Shown: one piece after another, positions 45,187 to 53,900 of the stretch
Layout of the letters: each line of letters opens with the position of its first letter
Position numbering within the stretch: position 1 is the stretch's first letter
NCBI RefSeq assembly: GCF_012275575.1
Contig: NZ_NPIH01000274.1
Coordinates: 22,564-86,563 of the forward strand
Direction of reading: 5' to 3'
Length of the DNA stretch: 64,000 bases
Source: Paraburkholderia sp. SG-MS1
Lineage (GTDB): Bacteria > Pseudomonadota > Gammaproteobacteria > Burkholderiales > Burkholderiaceae
Position numbers and translations under genes: made by a program
Notes under the pieces: model-generated
The model's input: only the letters and a program-made list of their open reading frames with translations
Databases searched by the model: none
Told to the model about the DNA's origin: nothing

Positions 45187-45542
45187 GTCCTCTCTCCTCG
45201 AAACACGTTTCATCACAACGGATATCGTGCGCCGCAGCCGCAACGGCCCACGCGGCATCGCGTGATGCTGCCGCGCACGGGTTCAGGTTTCAAAGCTGCT
45301 TAGGCCGCGCGGCGCAACGTGTGAAAGGGGCGTTGCGGCAAATGCGCGAATGAATACGCACGCAATGAGGACGAACGCGGCATATGGCGCGCGTCGGCAA
45401 ACACCGTGCTACCGGCTGAATGAGCGAAGGTCATGCGTGTCTCCGAGAAAATATTTTCCCGCCCCGGACTTCTGTCGAATCCAGGTTCTTTTAATGTCGA
45501 GAAGTGAATGCCTGCCGGTGTGTCCCGGCAGAATCCGGTGCC
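45187..45542. other. Gene-free stretch
   Basis: 356 bases between the end of ligA and the start of the DUF1440 gene, both on the minus strand. No supported gene or clear terminator. It probably holds the promoter of the DUF1440 gene. Confidence 0.45.
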
Positions 45543-45902
45543 TTATACCGCGTCAGGCACCTTGCGCGTTTTCAAAAACGCTTCGAGTGTTTCTCCTCGC
45601 ATGCTCGCGTACATGCCGAGGTTCGTGATCTTCACCACGCGCGCGAATTTTTCGAGCACGAAGAAACACACGCCATAACGAATCAGGCCGATCCAGTCGG
45701 TCTCGTCGACCAGCGCCCGCTCTTCGGCCGTGAGTTTCGCCGCGTCATAGGCGGCGCTGCGGTTTTCCAGCCACAGCGTGCGGGCCGGCGCTTCGCGCAT
45801 CTGCCAGAAGAAGCGGTTCAGGCGCATCGCCTTCATGCTCTGGCGAATATCGAACGGATACGTGCCGGTCAGTTCTTCGACGCCGATCAGTTGCGGATTC
45901 AT
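45543..45902 (-). CDS. ligA: Protocatechuate 4,5-dioxygenase-type alpha subunit
   Basis: 119 residues, all-helical. The LigA pattern is visible: RLNRFFWQMREAPARTLWL (about 28-46), LTAEERALVDETDWIGLIRYGVCFFVLEKFARV (about 58-90). The alpha subunit has no catalytic residues and caps the active site of the beta subunit. Its ATG (45902) overlaps the stop of ligB (45899) as ATGA, so the two are co-translated. The pair acts in ring cleavage of protocatechuate, gallate or a similar catechol. Confidence 0.85.
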   Translation of the reverse strand: MNPQLIGVEELTGTYPFDIRQSMKAMRLNRFFWQMREAPARTLWLENRSAAYDAAKLTAEERALVDETDWIGLIRYGVCFFVLEKFARVVKITNLGMYASMRGETLEAFLKTRKVPDAV

Positions 45903-46744
45903 TGCGCCACCTCGTCTTCATAGATCGTCACGGCCATCGCGGTGCTGGTCGCGAGATAGTAGTTGCGGTGCAATTCGCGGACTTGCGGACCGAGCGCGCC
46001 ACGCATCGCGAGCCACATGATCGTTTCGACGCTTTCCGCGCCGCCAAGGCGTACGTAATCGACGTGCTTCATCGCGGCGAGACGTTGCGGATCTTTGACG
46101 ATCAGGTCGAGAAATTCCATGTCCCACTCGGTGTTGTTAAAGCCGCTGCGCTCGCCGTGCACCTGGTGCGACAGCCCGCCGGTGCCGACCACCACGACAT
46201 CGAGATCCTGATCGAACGATTCGATCGCGCGGCGCAGCGCCTGGCCCAGCCGGTAGCAGCGGTTCGCGGTGGGCAGCGGATACTGCAGCACGTTGACTTC
46301 GAGCGGCACGAGCGACATAGGCCAGCCGCCGTCATGCGGCAGCATCAGCGAGAGCGGCGAATTGCAGCCGTGGTCGAGCGGACGGTCCTGGAAGATCGTC
46401 AGATCGAACTCGTCGGCGACCATCTGCTCGGCGATGTGGATCGCCAGATCGGGATGGCCCGCGATGTCCGGCAGCGGGCGCTTGCCCGCGCCTTCGTCCG
46501 CGAATTCGTGATTCGCCGACACGCCCAGCGCGAAGGTCGGGTAGCAATCGAAGAAGAAGCTGTTGGCGTGATCGTTGTAGAACATCACCATCACGTCGGG
46601 CTTGCGGTCCGCGAGCCATTTCGCCACCGGCTCGTAGCCCTTGAAGAGCGGCGCCCACGCGGGCTCGTTCTGCTTGCCCTTGTCGTACGCCAATCCGATA
46701 GTGGGCACGTGCGAGGTGCCGATACCGCCAATGATCCTTGCCAT
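45899..46744 (-). CDS. ligB: Class III extradiol dioxygenase, protocatechuate 4,5-dioxygenase-type beta subunit
   Basis: 281 residues from ATG 46744, with GGAAG upstream. The metal ligands of LigB are matched by H12 (GIGTSHVPTIG) and H59 (FYNDHANSFF), with a glutamate near residue 238-240; the catalytic histidine lies in VVGTGGLSHQVHGERSG. Reaction: Fe(II)-dependent meta cleavage of a catecholic acid. No LigC, LigI, LigJ or LigK homologue is in the window. It is divergent from a GntR gene, its likely regulator. Confidence 0.88.
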   Translation of the reverse strand: MARIIGGIGTSHVPTIGLAYDKGKQNEPAWAPLFKGYEPVAKWLADRKPDVMVMFYNDHANSFFFDCYPTFALGVSANHEFADEGAGKRPLPDIAGHPDLAIHIAEQMVADEFDLTIFQDRPLDHGCNSPLSLMLPHDGGWPMSLVPLEVNVLQYPLPTANRCYRLGQALRRAIESFDQDLDVVVVGTGGLSHQVHGERSGFNNTEWDMEFLDLIVKDPQRLAAMKHVDYVRLGGAESVETIMWLAMRGALGPQVRELHRNYYLATSTAMAVTIYEDEVAQ

Positions 46745-47133
46745 ATTCGTTGTCTTCCGTTGCTTCGTGCCGCCTGCCAATCGGATAGGTTCGCGTGACC
46801 GGGGAGGTAGCCAGCACGACCATCTTGGGATACAAAGATAGGAATTGTGCGCTCTGACAGGAAGTGCGGGTAAACCTCAGTCGGCGATAGGGTAATCGGG
46901 TAAAACGCGGCCAGGCGGTGCTCGGCGAACGGCGGCGGGCCGCTGCAAGCCACGCGGCGCATGGCTTTGTCGGTATCCCAAGCCGGCTTGGCGGGGCCCG
47001 GCCTCCCCGGCCATCCGTCCGCGCGCGATAAACAGAACAGATGCCCCTGAAAAGAAGTCGCAAGCCGTTTTGCAGGCGTGGTGCGGTGCGGCGCGCGTAG
47101 CTATACTTCCGTGCTTCTGACGAGCAGACAACA
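46745..47133. promoter_or_regulatory. Divergent promoter region of ligBA and gntR
   Basis: 389 bases between two divergent starts. No convincing gene lies in it; minus-strand frames are proline/arginine/alanine-rich shadows. The segment TTGGGATACAAAGATAGG near 46825-46843 has the imperfect symmetry seen in FCD-GntR operators, but no perfect site was found. Confidence 0.45.
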
Positions 47134-47835
47134 ATGAACGAGACGACCCAGCAGGCCATTGTCCAGACGTTACGCGAAAAGATCCTCGCGGGCGAGTTGT
47201 CGCCCGGCCAGCGGCTCGTAGAGGCGCAACTCGCGCAATGGCTCGGCGTGTCGCGCACGCCGCTGCGTTACGCGCTGAGCGTGCTGTCGTCGGAAGGGCT
47301 GCTGGACCGCTCGGGCTCGCGCGGCTACGTGGTGCGCCGCTTCAGCGTGCGTGACGTGCTCGACGCGATCGACGTACGCGGCGTGCTCGAAGGACTCGCG
47401 GCCCGCTCGGTTGCGGAGAACGGCGTGAGCGCGACACTCGCGGCGGCGCTCGACGACTGCCTGCGCGAAGGCGACGATCTCTTCGGCCAGCGGCATCTGA
47501 AGCCCGGCGACGACCTGCGCTATGCGCAGATGAACGGCCGCTTTCACGCGTTGATCGTCGACGCGGCGCAGAACATGGCGGTGGCGGCCGCCCTGCGCCT
47601 GAACGACAAGATTCCATTCGTTTCGCCCTTTACGATCGCCTTCGACGAAACCGCGCGCGAGCGCCAGTTCATGATGCTGATGTACGCGCATCGCCAGCAT
47701 CATGCGATCGTGGATGCGCTGAAGAAGGGCGAAGGCGCGCGCGTCGATGCGTTGATGAAAGAGCACACGCACATTTCGAAGGAAAGCCTGAATTTGTCGC
47801 TGCCGTCGTTGCATCTGATCGCGGGGGCCGCGTGA
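47134..47835 (+). CDS. GntR-family (FadR/FCD) transcriptional regulator
   Basis: 233 residues. Winged HTH about 10-70 (REKILAGELSPGQRLVEAQLAQWLGVSRTPLRYALSVL) and an all-helical FCD ligand-binding domain after (DDLRYAQMNGRFHALIVDAAQN, with His residues for a metal at about 142 and 190). It is divergent from ligBA and overlaps the next gene by one base (TGATG), so it forms an operon with the double-HTH LysR regulator. Likely control: the ring-cleavage genes. Confidence 0.87.
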   Translation: MNETTQQAIVQTLREKILAGELSPGQRLVEAQLAQWLGVSRTPLRYALSVLSSEGLLDRSGSRGYVVRRFSVRDVLDAIDVRGVLEGLAARSVAENGVSATLAAALDDCLREGDDLFGQRHLKPGDDLRYAQMNGRFHALIVDAAQNMAVAAALRLNDKIPFVSPFTIAFDETARERQFMMLMYAHRQHHAIVDALKKGEGARVDALMKEHTHISKESLNLSLPSLHLIAGAA

Positions 47836-49139
47836 TGAGCGACGACACGTCGACGGCCAGCGACGCGGCGCCTGTCAAAACACCGTCGCCCGTGACCAGC
47901 AAAGAACAGCTCAACCTCGCGCAACTGCGCGCGTTCCGGCTCGTCGCCGAATTGGGCAGCGCAACGCGCGCGGCCGCGGCGCTGTTTCGCGCGCAGTCGG
48001 CGGTGACGCGTTCGGTGCAGGAACTGGAATCGGCGCTCGATGAGCCGCTCTTCGACCGCGGCCCGTCGGGCATGCTGCCCACGCCCGTCGGCCGCGCCGT
48101 GCTGCATCGTTGCGAGCGGATTTTCGCGGAACTGGAAGAACTCGCGCAGTGGTGCGCCGCGCGCCAGGCGCGCCGCCGTCCTGCAGCGGAAGGCGCGTTG
48201 CCGGCGTATCTGCTCAACACACGGCGGCTGCAGCTGTTCGCAGCGCTTGCTCGGCATCGGCACATGCCGAGCGCGGCGAAAACCTTCGGCATCAGTCAGC
48301 CCGCGGTGAGTACCGCGATTCGCGTGCTGGAGAGCGGCTCCGGCATGAGTCTGTTTCATCGAAGCCCGCGCGGCATCCTGCTCACCGCCGAAGGCGAAAC
48401 GTTTTTGCTGCACGTGCGTCGCGCATTGAACGAACTGCGGCACGTGCCCGACGATATCGCGGCATTGCACGGCAAGATTCAAGGCTCAGTGACGGTCGGC
48501 GCATTGCCGCTCGGGCGCACGCTGATCCTGCCCAAAGCGATCGCGCGGATGACCTCGCAGAATCCCGGCGTGCGGGTCGTCACCGACGAAAGCTCCTACG
48601 AGACGCTGGTAGCCGGCCTGCGCGCGGGCGACATCGACTTCATTCTCGGCGCGCTGCGCGACAACGACGCGTCAAGCGGCCTGAAGAACGAGCGCCTGAT
48701 GTCGGAAAACATGGTGGTACTGGTGCGCCGCGATCATCCGCTGACGCTTGAGAAAGGCCTGACCGTCATGGGCCTGCGCGACGTGCAATGGATCCTGCCG
48801 CGCAGCCACTCGCCGGCACGCGCGCTGTTCGAGGCGCAATTCAAACGGATGAAGGTGAAGCCGCCGTTGCCCACGGTCGAAACCGCCGACCTGGCGGTAA
48901 TACGCGGGCTGCTGCTCGGCACGGACATGGCGGCCGCGCTGTCGGCGCAGCAGTTGCATCATGAGGTGCAGTCCGGGCAACTGGTGGTGCTCGACGTGCA
49001 GCTTCACAACACGCGGCGCGACATCGGCCTGACCGTGCGCGCGGCCGGCACGCCGTCGCCGGCGGCGCGCGCCTTGATCGATGCGATCCGGCTCTCGGTG
49101 GTCGACGTCACGCGCACGATCAGCATCGGCGCGAATTAG
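47835..49139 (+). CDS. LysR-family regulator with two N-terminal DNA-binding domains
   Basis: 434 residues, about 130 longer than a usual LysR protein. Residues 27-86 are a first LysR-type HTH (LRAFRLVAELGSATRAAAALFRAQSAVTRSVQELE). Residues 128-187 are a second (LQLFAALARHRHMPSAAKTFGISQPAVSTAIRVLE), then a linker helix and one effector-binding domain (about 210-425). ATG 47835 overlaps the gntR stop. Such double-HTH proteins are known for a small set of aromatic-acid regulators; the exact inducer is not known here. Confidence 0.87.
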   Translation: MSDDTSTASDAAPVKTPSPVTSKEQLNLAQLRAFRLVAELGSATRAAAALFRAQSAVTRSVQELESALDEPLFDRGPSGMLPTPVGRAVLHRCERIFAELEELAQWCAARQARRRPAAEGALPAYLLNTRRLQLFAALARHRHMPSAAKTFGISQPAVSTAIRVLESGSGMSLFHRSPRGILLTAEGETFLLHVRRALNELRHVPDDIAALHGKIQGSVTVGALPLGRTLILPKAIARMTSQNPGVRVVTDESSYETLVAGLRAGDIDFILGALRDNDASSGLKNERLMSENMVVLVRRDHPLTLEKGLTVMGLRDVQWILPRSHSPARALFEAQFKRMKVKPPLPTVETADLAVIRGLLLGTDMAAALSAQQLHHEVQSGQLVVLDVQLHNTRRDIGLTVRAAGTPSPAARALIDAIRLSVVDVTRTISIGAN

Positions 49140-49162
49140 CCGCTGTTTTCAGCGCCTTTTTG

Positions 49163-50053
49163 TTACCGAGGGCCCGGCAAGCGGTCAAGGAACGCGCGCC
49201 AGTCGAATGGCGCGGGCAGCGCGTCATAGTCGATGCCGCCCGCCTGCATCGCATCCACGATGCTGTCCTGAAGATGCGCGCACGCGTCGCTCATGAACGG
49301 CGTGATGCCGGCCTCGTGCAGCGTCTGCGAGACTTCGCGCATTTCCGCCGCGCGCCGGCGGCCATGTTCGGCGACGCGGCTCACCAGGTAGCCGGGCACG
49401 TCCGCATCGTCGCGCATCTTGCCGAAGCTTTGCGCGAGCGAGGCCAGCACAATCGACTCCGCCCCGTAATGCCGCGCGGCGCGCAGACACTCCACGGTCA
49501 ACGCTTCGATACCCTTGATCATCACGCTGCGGCACATCTTCGCCGCCGACGCCACGCCGATCTTCTCCGATACCGCGCTCGCATTGAAGCCCAATGCGTT
49601 GAGCAGCGGCGCGACATCCGCCGCGGCGGCGCCGCCCAACAGCATCGGCACGGCGAGGCCGTAAGGCGGCACGGGCGCCATCACCGCTGCTTCGACGTAG
49701 TGCGCGCCGGCGCCTTCGATGCACGCCTGAGCATGTTGCTTCGTGTTGGGCGAAACCGAGTTGATGTCGAGGCAGATCTGCCCGGCTTCTAGGCAGCGCC
49801 CGAGCGCTTGCGCCACGTCGAGGTCGGCTTGCGCCGTCACCGCCGATATAACCACCTGCGCGCCAGCGAGCGCGCTCTGCAGCGTCGCGGCGACTCGGAC
49901 GCCTGCGGCCTGCGCCTTGTCGCGAAGCTGATCGTGCCGCAGATCGAACATCGACACCTGCACGCCTTTCGCGGCCAGCGCCGCGCCGAGTATGCCACCC
50001 GCCTCGCCGAAGCCGACGAAAGCCACTGTATCGATGCGTGTCAGGCCGCTCAT
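49163..50053 (-). CDS. NAD(P)-binding dehydrogenase with DUF1932 C-terminal domain
   Basis: 296 residues from ATG 50053; start chosen because GGGAAG lies just upstream and it gives the standard N-terminus MSGLTRIDTVAFVGFGEAG. The Rossmann motif is GFGEAG (about 14-19), with the 6PGDH-like VISAVTAQADLDVA and the C-terminal DUF1932 helix bundle containing CRSVMIKGIEALTVECL. Members oxidise beta-hydroxy acids or act on aromatic-pathway acids. It ends close to the double-HTH LysR gene, convergent. Confidence 0.85.
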   Translation of the reverse strand: MSGLTRIDTVAFVGFGEAGGILGAALAAKGVQVSMFDLRHDQLRDKAQAAGVRVAATLQSALAGAQVVISAVTAQADLDVAQALGRCLEAGQICLDINSVSPNTKQHAQACIEGAGAHYVEAAVMAPVPPYGLAVPMLLGGAAAADVAPLLNALGFNASAVSEKIGVASAAKMCRSVMIKGIEALTVECLRAARHYGAESIVLASLAQSFGKMRDDADVPGYLVSRVAEHGRRRAAEMREVSQTLHEAGITPFMSDACAHLQDSIVDAMQAGGIDYDALPAPFDWRAFLDRLPGPR

Positions 50054-50396
50054 CGCCATGCTTCCCATACGAAAGACGTGGCACGGATTGCGCGATCGAG
50101 GCGCGAACGGGTCGTGCATGGAATTGCCTGGTGTGGCATGTCCCCTCCTTCCTGTGGTCTGCGCACCAGCCCCATTGTAGGATTCAAAAGCGTTTTGAGC
50201 GCATGTCAAGCAGTACGCGAGGTCATCGCATCTGTTTATCGGTAGTAGCGAGACCTGCGCGCCGCGTCTCTCGCCGCACGATCGGAACGAAGCGTCCCGG
50301 CTTACATACGAACCTGCGCTGCCCAACCATGCACCGCGCGCTTTTCTGCTACAACGTACCTGTCCTTCCGTATCGACACATGACCAGGGTGAGACG
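50054..50396. other. Intergenic region between divergent genes
   Basis: 343 bases between the DUF1932 gene and the O-methyltransferase gene. Upstream in-frame codons of the minus-strand gene run into it, but give an unusual Cys/Arg-rich sequence and are not believed. Promoters of both genes should lie here. Confidence 0.45.
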
Positions 50397-51065
50397 ATGA
50401 ATCACGAACAGTGGAATGCGATGGATGATTATCTGACGAGCCGGTTGCTGCCGCAGGACGCCGCGCTCGATGCGGCGCTGGAGGCGAGCGCAGCGGCCGG
50501 GCTGCCGTCGATCAATGTGGCGCCTAATCAGGGCAAGCTGCTGCATCTGCTCGCGAAGTTGCGCGGCGCGCGGCGAATTCTCGAAGTCGGCACCTTAGGC
50601 GCCTACAGCACGATCTGGCTCGCCAGAGCACTGCCGCCGGACGGCCGGCTCATCTCGCTCGAAGCAAATCCCGGCAACGCCGAGGTGGCGCGCGCCAACG
50701 TCCAGCGAGCCGGTTTGTCGGGCGTCGTCTCGATCGTGATCGGCGCAGCCGCGCAGACGCTCGACAAGTTCGTCACGGATGGCGTCGAACCGTTCGACAT
50801 GATCTTTCTCGACGCCGACAAGAAGAGCTATCCCGACTATTTACGCCTGTCGGTGCAACTGAGCCGGCCCGGCACGCTCATCGTCGGCGACAACGTGATA
50901 CGCGGGGGCCGCATTGCCGATGCGGCGAGCACCGACCCCGACGTCATCGGTCTGCACGAATTCTTCCGACTACTCGCGACGAATCCGCGCCTCGACTCGA
51001 CCGCGATTCAGACCGTCGGCTCCAAAGGATGGGATGGCTTCTCGATGACGCTCGTGTCGGCCTGA
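50397..51065 (+). CDS. SAM-dependent O-methyltransferase (catechol/caffeoyl-CoA type)
   Basis: 222 residues. The SAM-binding loop is ILEVGTLGAYSTIWLARALP (about 61-80), with VSIVIGAAAQTLD and MIFLDADKKSYPDYL (about 137-151, metal-binding aspartates) and GTLIVGDNVIRGG. ATG 50397 follows GGGTGAG. It transfers methyl to a hydroxyl of a small acceptor with a divalent metal. Its 3' end overlaps the TPR-protein gene by 58 bases on the opposite strand. Confidence 0.87.
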   Translation: MNHEQWNAMDDYLTSRLLPQDAALDAALEASAAAGLPSINVAPNQGKLLHLLAKLRGARRILEVGTLGAYSTIWLARALPPDGRLISLEANPGNAEVARANVQRAGLSGVVSIVIGAAAQTLDKFVTDGVEPFDMIFLDADKKSYPDYLRLSVQLSRPGTLIVGDNVIRGGRIADAASTDPDVIGLHEFFRLLATNPRLDSTAIQTVGSKGWDGFSMTLVSA

Positions 51066-53209
51066 TGCGCGTGAGTGGGCGCCGCGCCGAAACGCTCGGC
51101 CAACGCCTGCCTGACCCGCTCGACCGACGCGGACCACCCCTCGCCCGGCGCGCGGCGAAACAGCCGCAACGCGTGGGGATACCACGGCGAATCGTCGCGT
51201 TCGTGCATCCAGCGCCAGTCGGGATCCCGCTCGGGCAGCAGCACCCAGCAGGGTTTGCCCAGCGACGCGGCCAGATGCGCGATGGACGTATCCACGCAAA
51301 TGACCAGATCGAGTTGCGCGACGATGGCGGCGCTATCGGCGAAATCCGTCACCTGCGCGCCTAGATCGAGCAACGGTTGACCGTCTGGCGCATCACGCGC
51401 TTCGTCCTCCCCCTGCCCTTTTTGCAGACTCACGAAGCTCAGGCCCGGCACGCGCCAGAGCGGCGCGAGCGTCGTCAATGAAGGAATGGAGCGATTCGCG
51501 TCGTTATGGTGTTTCGCGTTGCCCTTCCAGACCAGACCGATCTTGCGGCACGGTGCCAGCGCATCGAGCATCGGCCGCCATTGTTCGACGAGCGCGGGCT
51601 CGACCGGCAGTTGCACGGCACGCGGAATCGTATCGAGGGTCGTGCGCAGATAGAACGGTGCGCTCAGGAGACTCGTCCAGCAGTCGTAGCTCGACACGCG
51701 CGCCATCGCGGCGACATGATCGAGCACGGCGTCCACGCCGTCGACGCGAGCCATCAGCCGATGCAACGTCGGCGCGCACGCGAACGTGATATGCGTGGCC
51801 CCTTGCGCTTTGAGCAATGCGAAATAGCGGCCGAACTGCAGCATGTCGCCGAGGCCGTCTTCCTGCCAAACGAGCAGGGACTTACCGGCGAGCGTGTCCC
51901 CCTGCCACTGCGGGCATGCGAGCAACGCGCGTGTCTGGTGATGCACGAACGACGGCTGCCCGTAACGGCTCTCGTACAGTTGCCAGCCTTCTTCGAAGCG
52001 GCCCACGCCGAGCAGCAGCGCGGCCAGACCGAAGCGGGCGTCCGCATAGTCGTGTCGTCGCGCGAGCGCCTCGCGGTAGGCGCGTTCGGCCTCGTGCAGC
52101 TGCCCGGATTGCGTCAACGCACTGGCGAGGTTGAAATGCGCTTCGGCCAGTTCGGGGCAGATTGCAAGCGTCCGATGAAAGGCCTCGATTGCCTCCGGGA
52201 AGCGGTCGAGCAAACGGAGCACACAGCCCAGGTTGTTGTGCGCGTGCGCGATGCCCGGCTGCCAGCGAATCGCGTCGCGGTACGCCTGCTCGGCATCGGC
52301 GAGACGCTCCTGCCTGAACAGCGCGATGCCGAGGTTGTAGTGCGCCAGGGCGTAGTCGGGGCGGCAGGCAATCGCTTCACGGTAGGCGGCCTCGGCTTCG
52401 GGCAAACGCCCGAGGTCCACCAGCACCGCGCCGAGGTTCAGATGCGCCTCTGCGTAACCGGGCCGGATAGCCAGCGCGAGCCGGCAGGCCAACTCCGCTT
52501 CGACGAGCCGGTGCGCCGCCTTCAGCACGCCGCCCAGGTTGTTGAGCGCCTCCGGGTACTGCGGCCGGATGGTGAGCGCCTGACGATACGCCGCGTCGGC
52601 CTCCTCGTGACGGCCGAGTTCGACCAGCACGCTGCCGAGATTGTTGTGCAGCTCCGCGTGATCGCGCAGACCGATCAGCGCCTCACGATAAGCCGCTTCG
52701 GCTTCCTGCGGGCGGCGCAGATCGCGCAACACGATGCCCCGGTTGTAATGGGCCTGCGCATAGTCGGGGCGCAGCGTCAGCGCGTGACGATACGACGCTT
52801 CCGCCGCCTCCTTGTAACCGAGCTCATACAGCACGGTGCCGAGATGATGATGCGCATCGGCGTGATGCGGCTGCAGCGCCACCAGTTGACGATACATCGC
52901 CTTGGCGGCGGACAGGCGCCCGAGCGATCTGAACATCGAGCCGAGACTGCCGTACACCTCGGCATAAGCGGGCTTGACGCGCAGGCATTCGCGCCAATGG
53001 CGTTCGGCATCGGCCACGTTGCTCAACGCGAACGAACAGGCGCCCGCGATGTTCAGCGCGTCGGCGCGCGTATCGTTCAGCAGCGCCGTGTCGTCGAGCA
53101 GCGGCGTCACCATCGCCAGGGCCTCAGCGTACTGTCCGGCCGAACATAGCGTGACGGCCTGCCGGTTGATATCGGCGATCGGGAAAGCGAGCGTCTGCGT
53201 GGGCGTCAT
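51008..53209 (-). CDS. TPR-repeat protein with C-terminal GT9-like glycosyltransferase domain
   Basis: 733 residues. From about 5 to 420 there are about a dozen 34-residue TPR units of the type AEAHYNLGxxLxxxGRLxEAExAYRxALxxRPDYAxA. From about 425 the sequence is a Rossmann-like domain with LLVWQEDGLGDMLQFGRY, GLVWKGNAKHHNDANRSIP and VICVDTSIAHLAASLGKPCWVLLPERDPDWRW, the last matching family 9 transferases. It probably glycosylates surface proteins or lipids. The gene ends inside the O-methyltransferase gene. Confidence 0.85.
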   Translation of the reverse strand: MTPTQTLAFPIADINRQAVTLCSAGQYAEALAMVTPLLDDTALLNDTRADALNIAGACSFALSNVADAERHWRECLRVKPAYAEVYGSLGSMFRSLGRLSAAKAMYRQLVALQPHHADAHHHLGTVLYELGYKEAAEASYRHALTLRPDYAQAHYNRGIVLRDLRRPQEAEAAYREALIGLRDHAELHNNLGSVLVELGRHEEADAAYRQALTIRPQYPEALNNLGGVLKAAHRLVEAELACRLALAIRPGYAEAHLNLGAVLVDLGRLPEAEAAYREAIACRPDYALAHYNLGIALFRQERLADAEQAYRDAIRWQPGIAHAHNNLGCVLRLLDRFPEAIEAFHRTLAICPELAEAHFNLASALTQSGQLHEAERAYREALARRHDYADARFGLAALLLGVGRFEEGWQLYESRYGQPSFVHHQTRALLACPQWQGDTLAGKSLLVWQEDGLGDMLQFGRYFALLKAQGATHITFACAPTLHRLMARVDGVDAVLDHVAAMARVSSYDCWTSLLSAPFYLRTTLDTIPRAVQLPVEPALVEQWRPMLDALAPCRKIGLVWKGNAKHHNDANRSIPSLTTLAPLWRVPGLSFVSLQKGQGEDEARDAPDGQPLLDLGAQVTDFADSAAIVAQLDLVICVDTSIAHLAASLGKPCWVLLPERDPDWRWMHERDDSPWYPHALRLFRRAPGEGWSASVERVRQALAERFGAAPTHAHQADTSVIEKPSHPLEPTV

Positions 53210-53409
53210 GAGCGAAGAGAAATGGCAAGCGGCACGGCGCCGGCCGGACGCGCGGCGTTGCGTGCAACCGGCAGCTTAAGTGATCCGTCACGACTCCGGC
53301 GCGCCGAAATGAGCGGCTTTTTGCCGTCTATTCCACCGCTATAACCGGCATCACGCGAGAAAGGATCGCGCGGCAATGTTAGAATCGCCCCGCCTTTATC
53401 CCGATCCTC

Positions 53410-53820
53410 ATGACGCTACGATCCCGCAACCGCACGACCGCCTGGCTTGGCCTGTTCGCCATGTGGCTCGTCGTGTTCGCGCCGCTCGTGAGTCAGATGC
53501 TGATGGCGGGCCGGGCCCACGAGCCGATTGCCGCGCTATGTTCGGCGCTCCAGCCGTCCGGCGCGAGCGAGGCGGGCCTCGTTGCACAGGCCGCCCACAG
53601 CGCCCCTGAGCCGGTGCATCTGAGCCACGACGACGCCTTCGGCGCGTGCGGCTACTGTCACCTGCTCGAACATCATGTCGCGATGCCGACGGTGGACGCC
53701 GTCGAGCCCCCCGCCGCCCTCGTGTTGGCCGGCACCGCGCCGCCCACGCTTTCCACCCGCTTCACGCCACTCGGCGCGTTCCCCTCCGGACGCCCCAGAG
53801 CCCCGCCTGCCGTTTCCTGA
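53410..53820 (+). CDS. DUF2946 family membrane-associated protein, probable metal-related
   Basis: 136 residues with one N-terminal hydrophobic segment (about 12-33). The family hallmark CGYCHLLEHH (C80, C83, H84, H88, H89) follows, a likely Cu or similar metal site. It stands 80 bases ahead of a TonB-dependent receptor gene. In related genomes DUF2946 genes are found with TonB receptors and PepSY proteins in copper-linked loci, which agrees with this layout. The N-terminal start has no strong ribosome site. Confidence 0.78.
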   Translation: MTLRSRNRTTAWLGLFAMWLVVFAPLVSQMLMAGRAHEPIAALCSALQPSGASEAGLVAQAAHSAPEPVHLSHDDAFGACGYCHLLEHHVAMPTVDAVEPPAALVLAGTAPPTLSTRFTPLGAFPSGRPRAPPAVS

Positions 53821-53900
53821 TCACTGCCAGTGCTGATCGCGCATTCGTCGCGCCCGTCGAGGGCGCGCGATCGTCTGTTCAATGCATCAAGGAAACGTTC

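Noticed and set aside
46332..47258. Minus-strand frame covering the ligB-gntR intergenic space
   Set aside because: It overlaps ligB in another frame and the start of gntR; composition is not protein-like.
52000..53200. Regular repeats that might look like a CRISPR or DNA repeat array
   Set aside because: They are the DNA of the TPR units, degenerate at the nucleotide level and in frame; no constant repeats with unique spacers.
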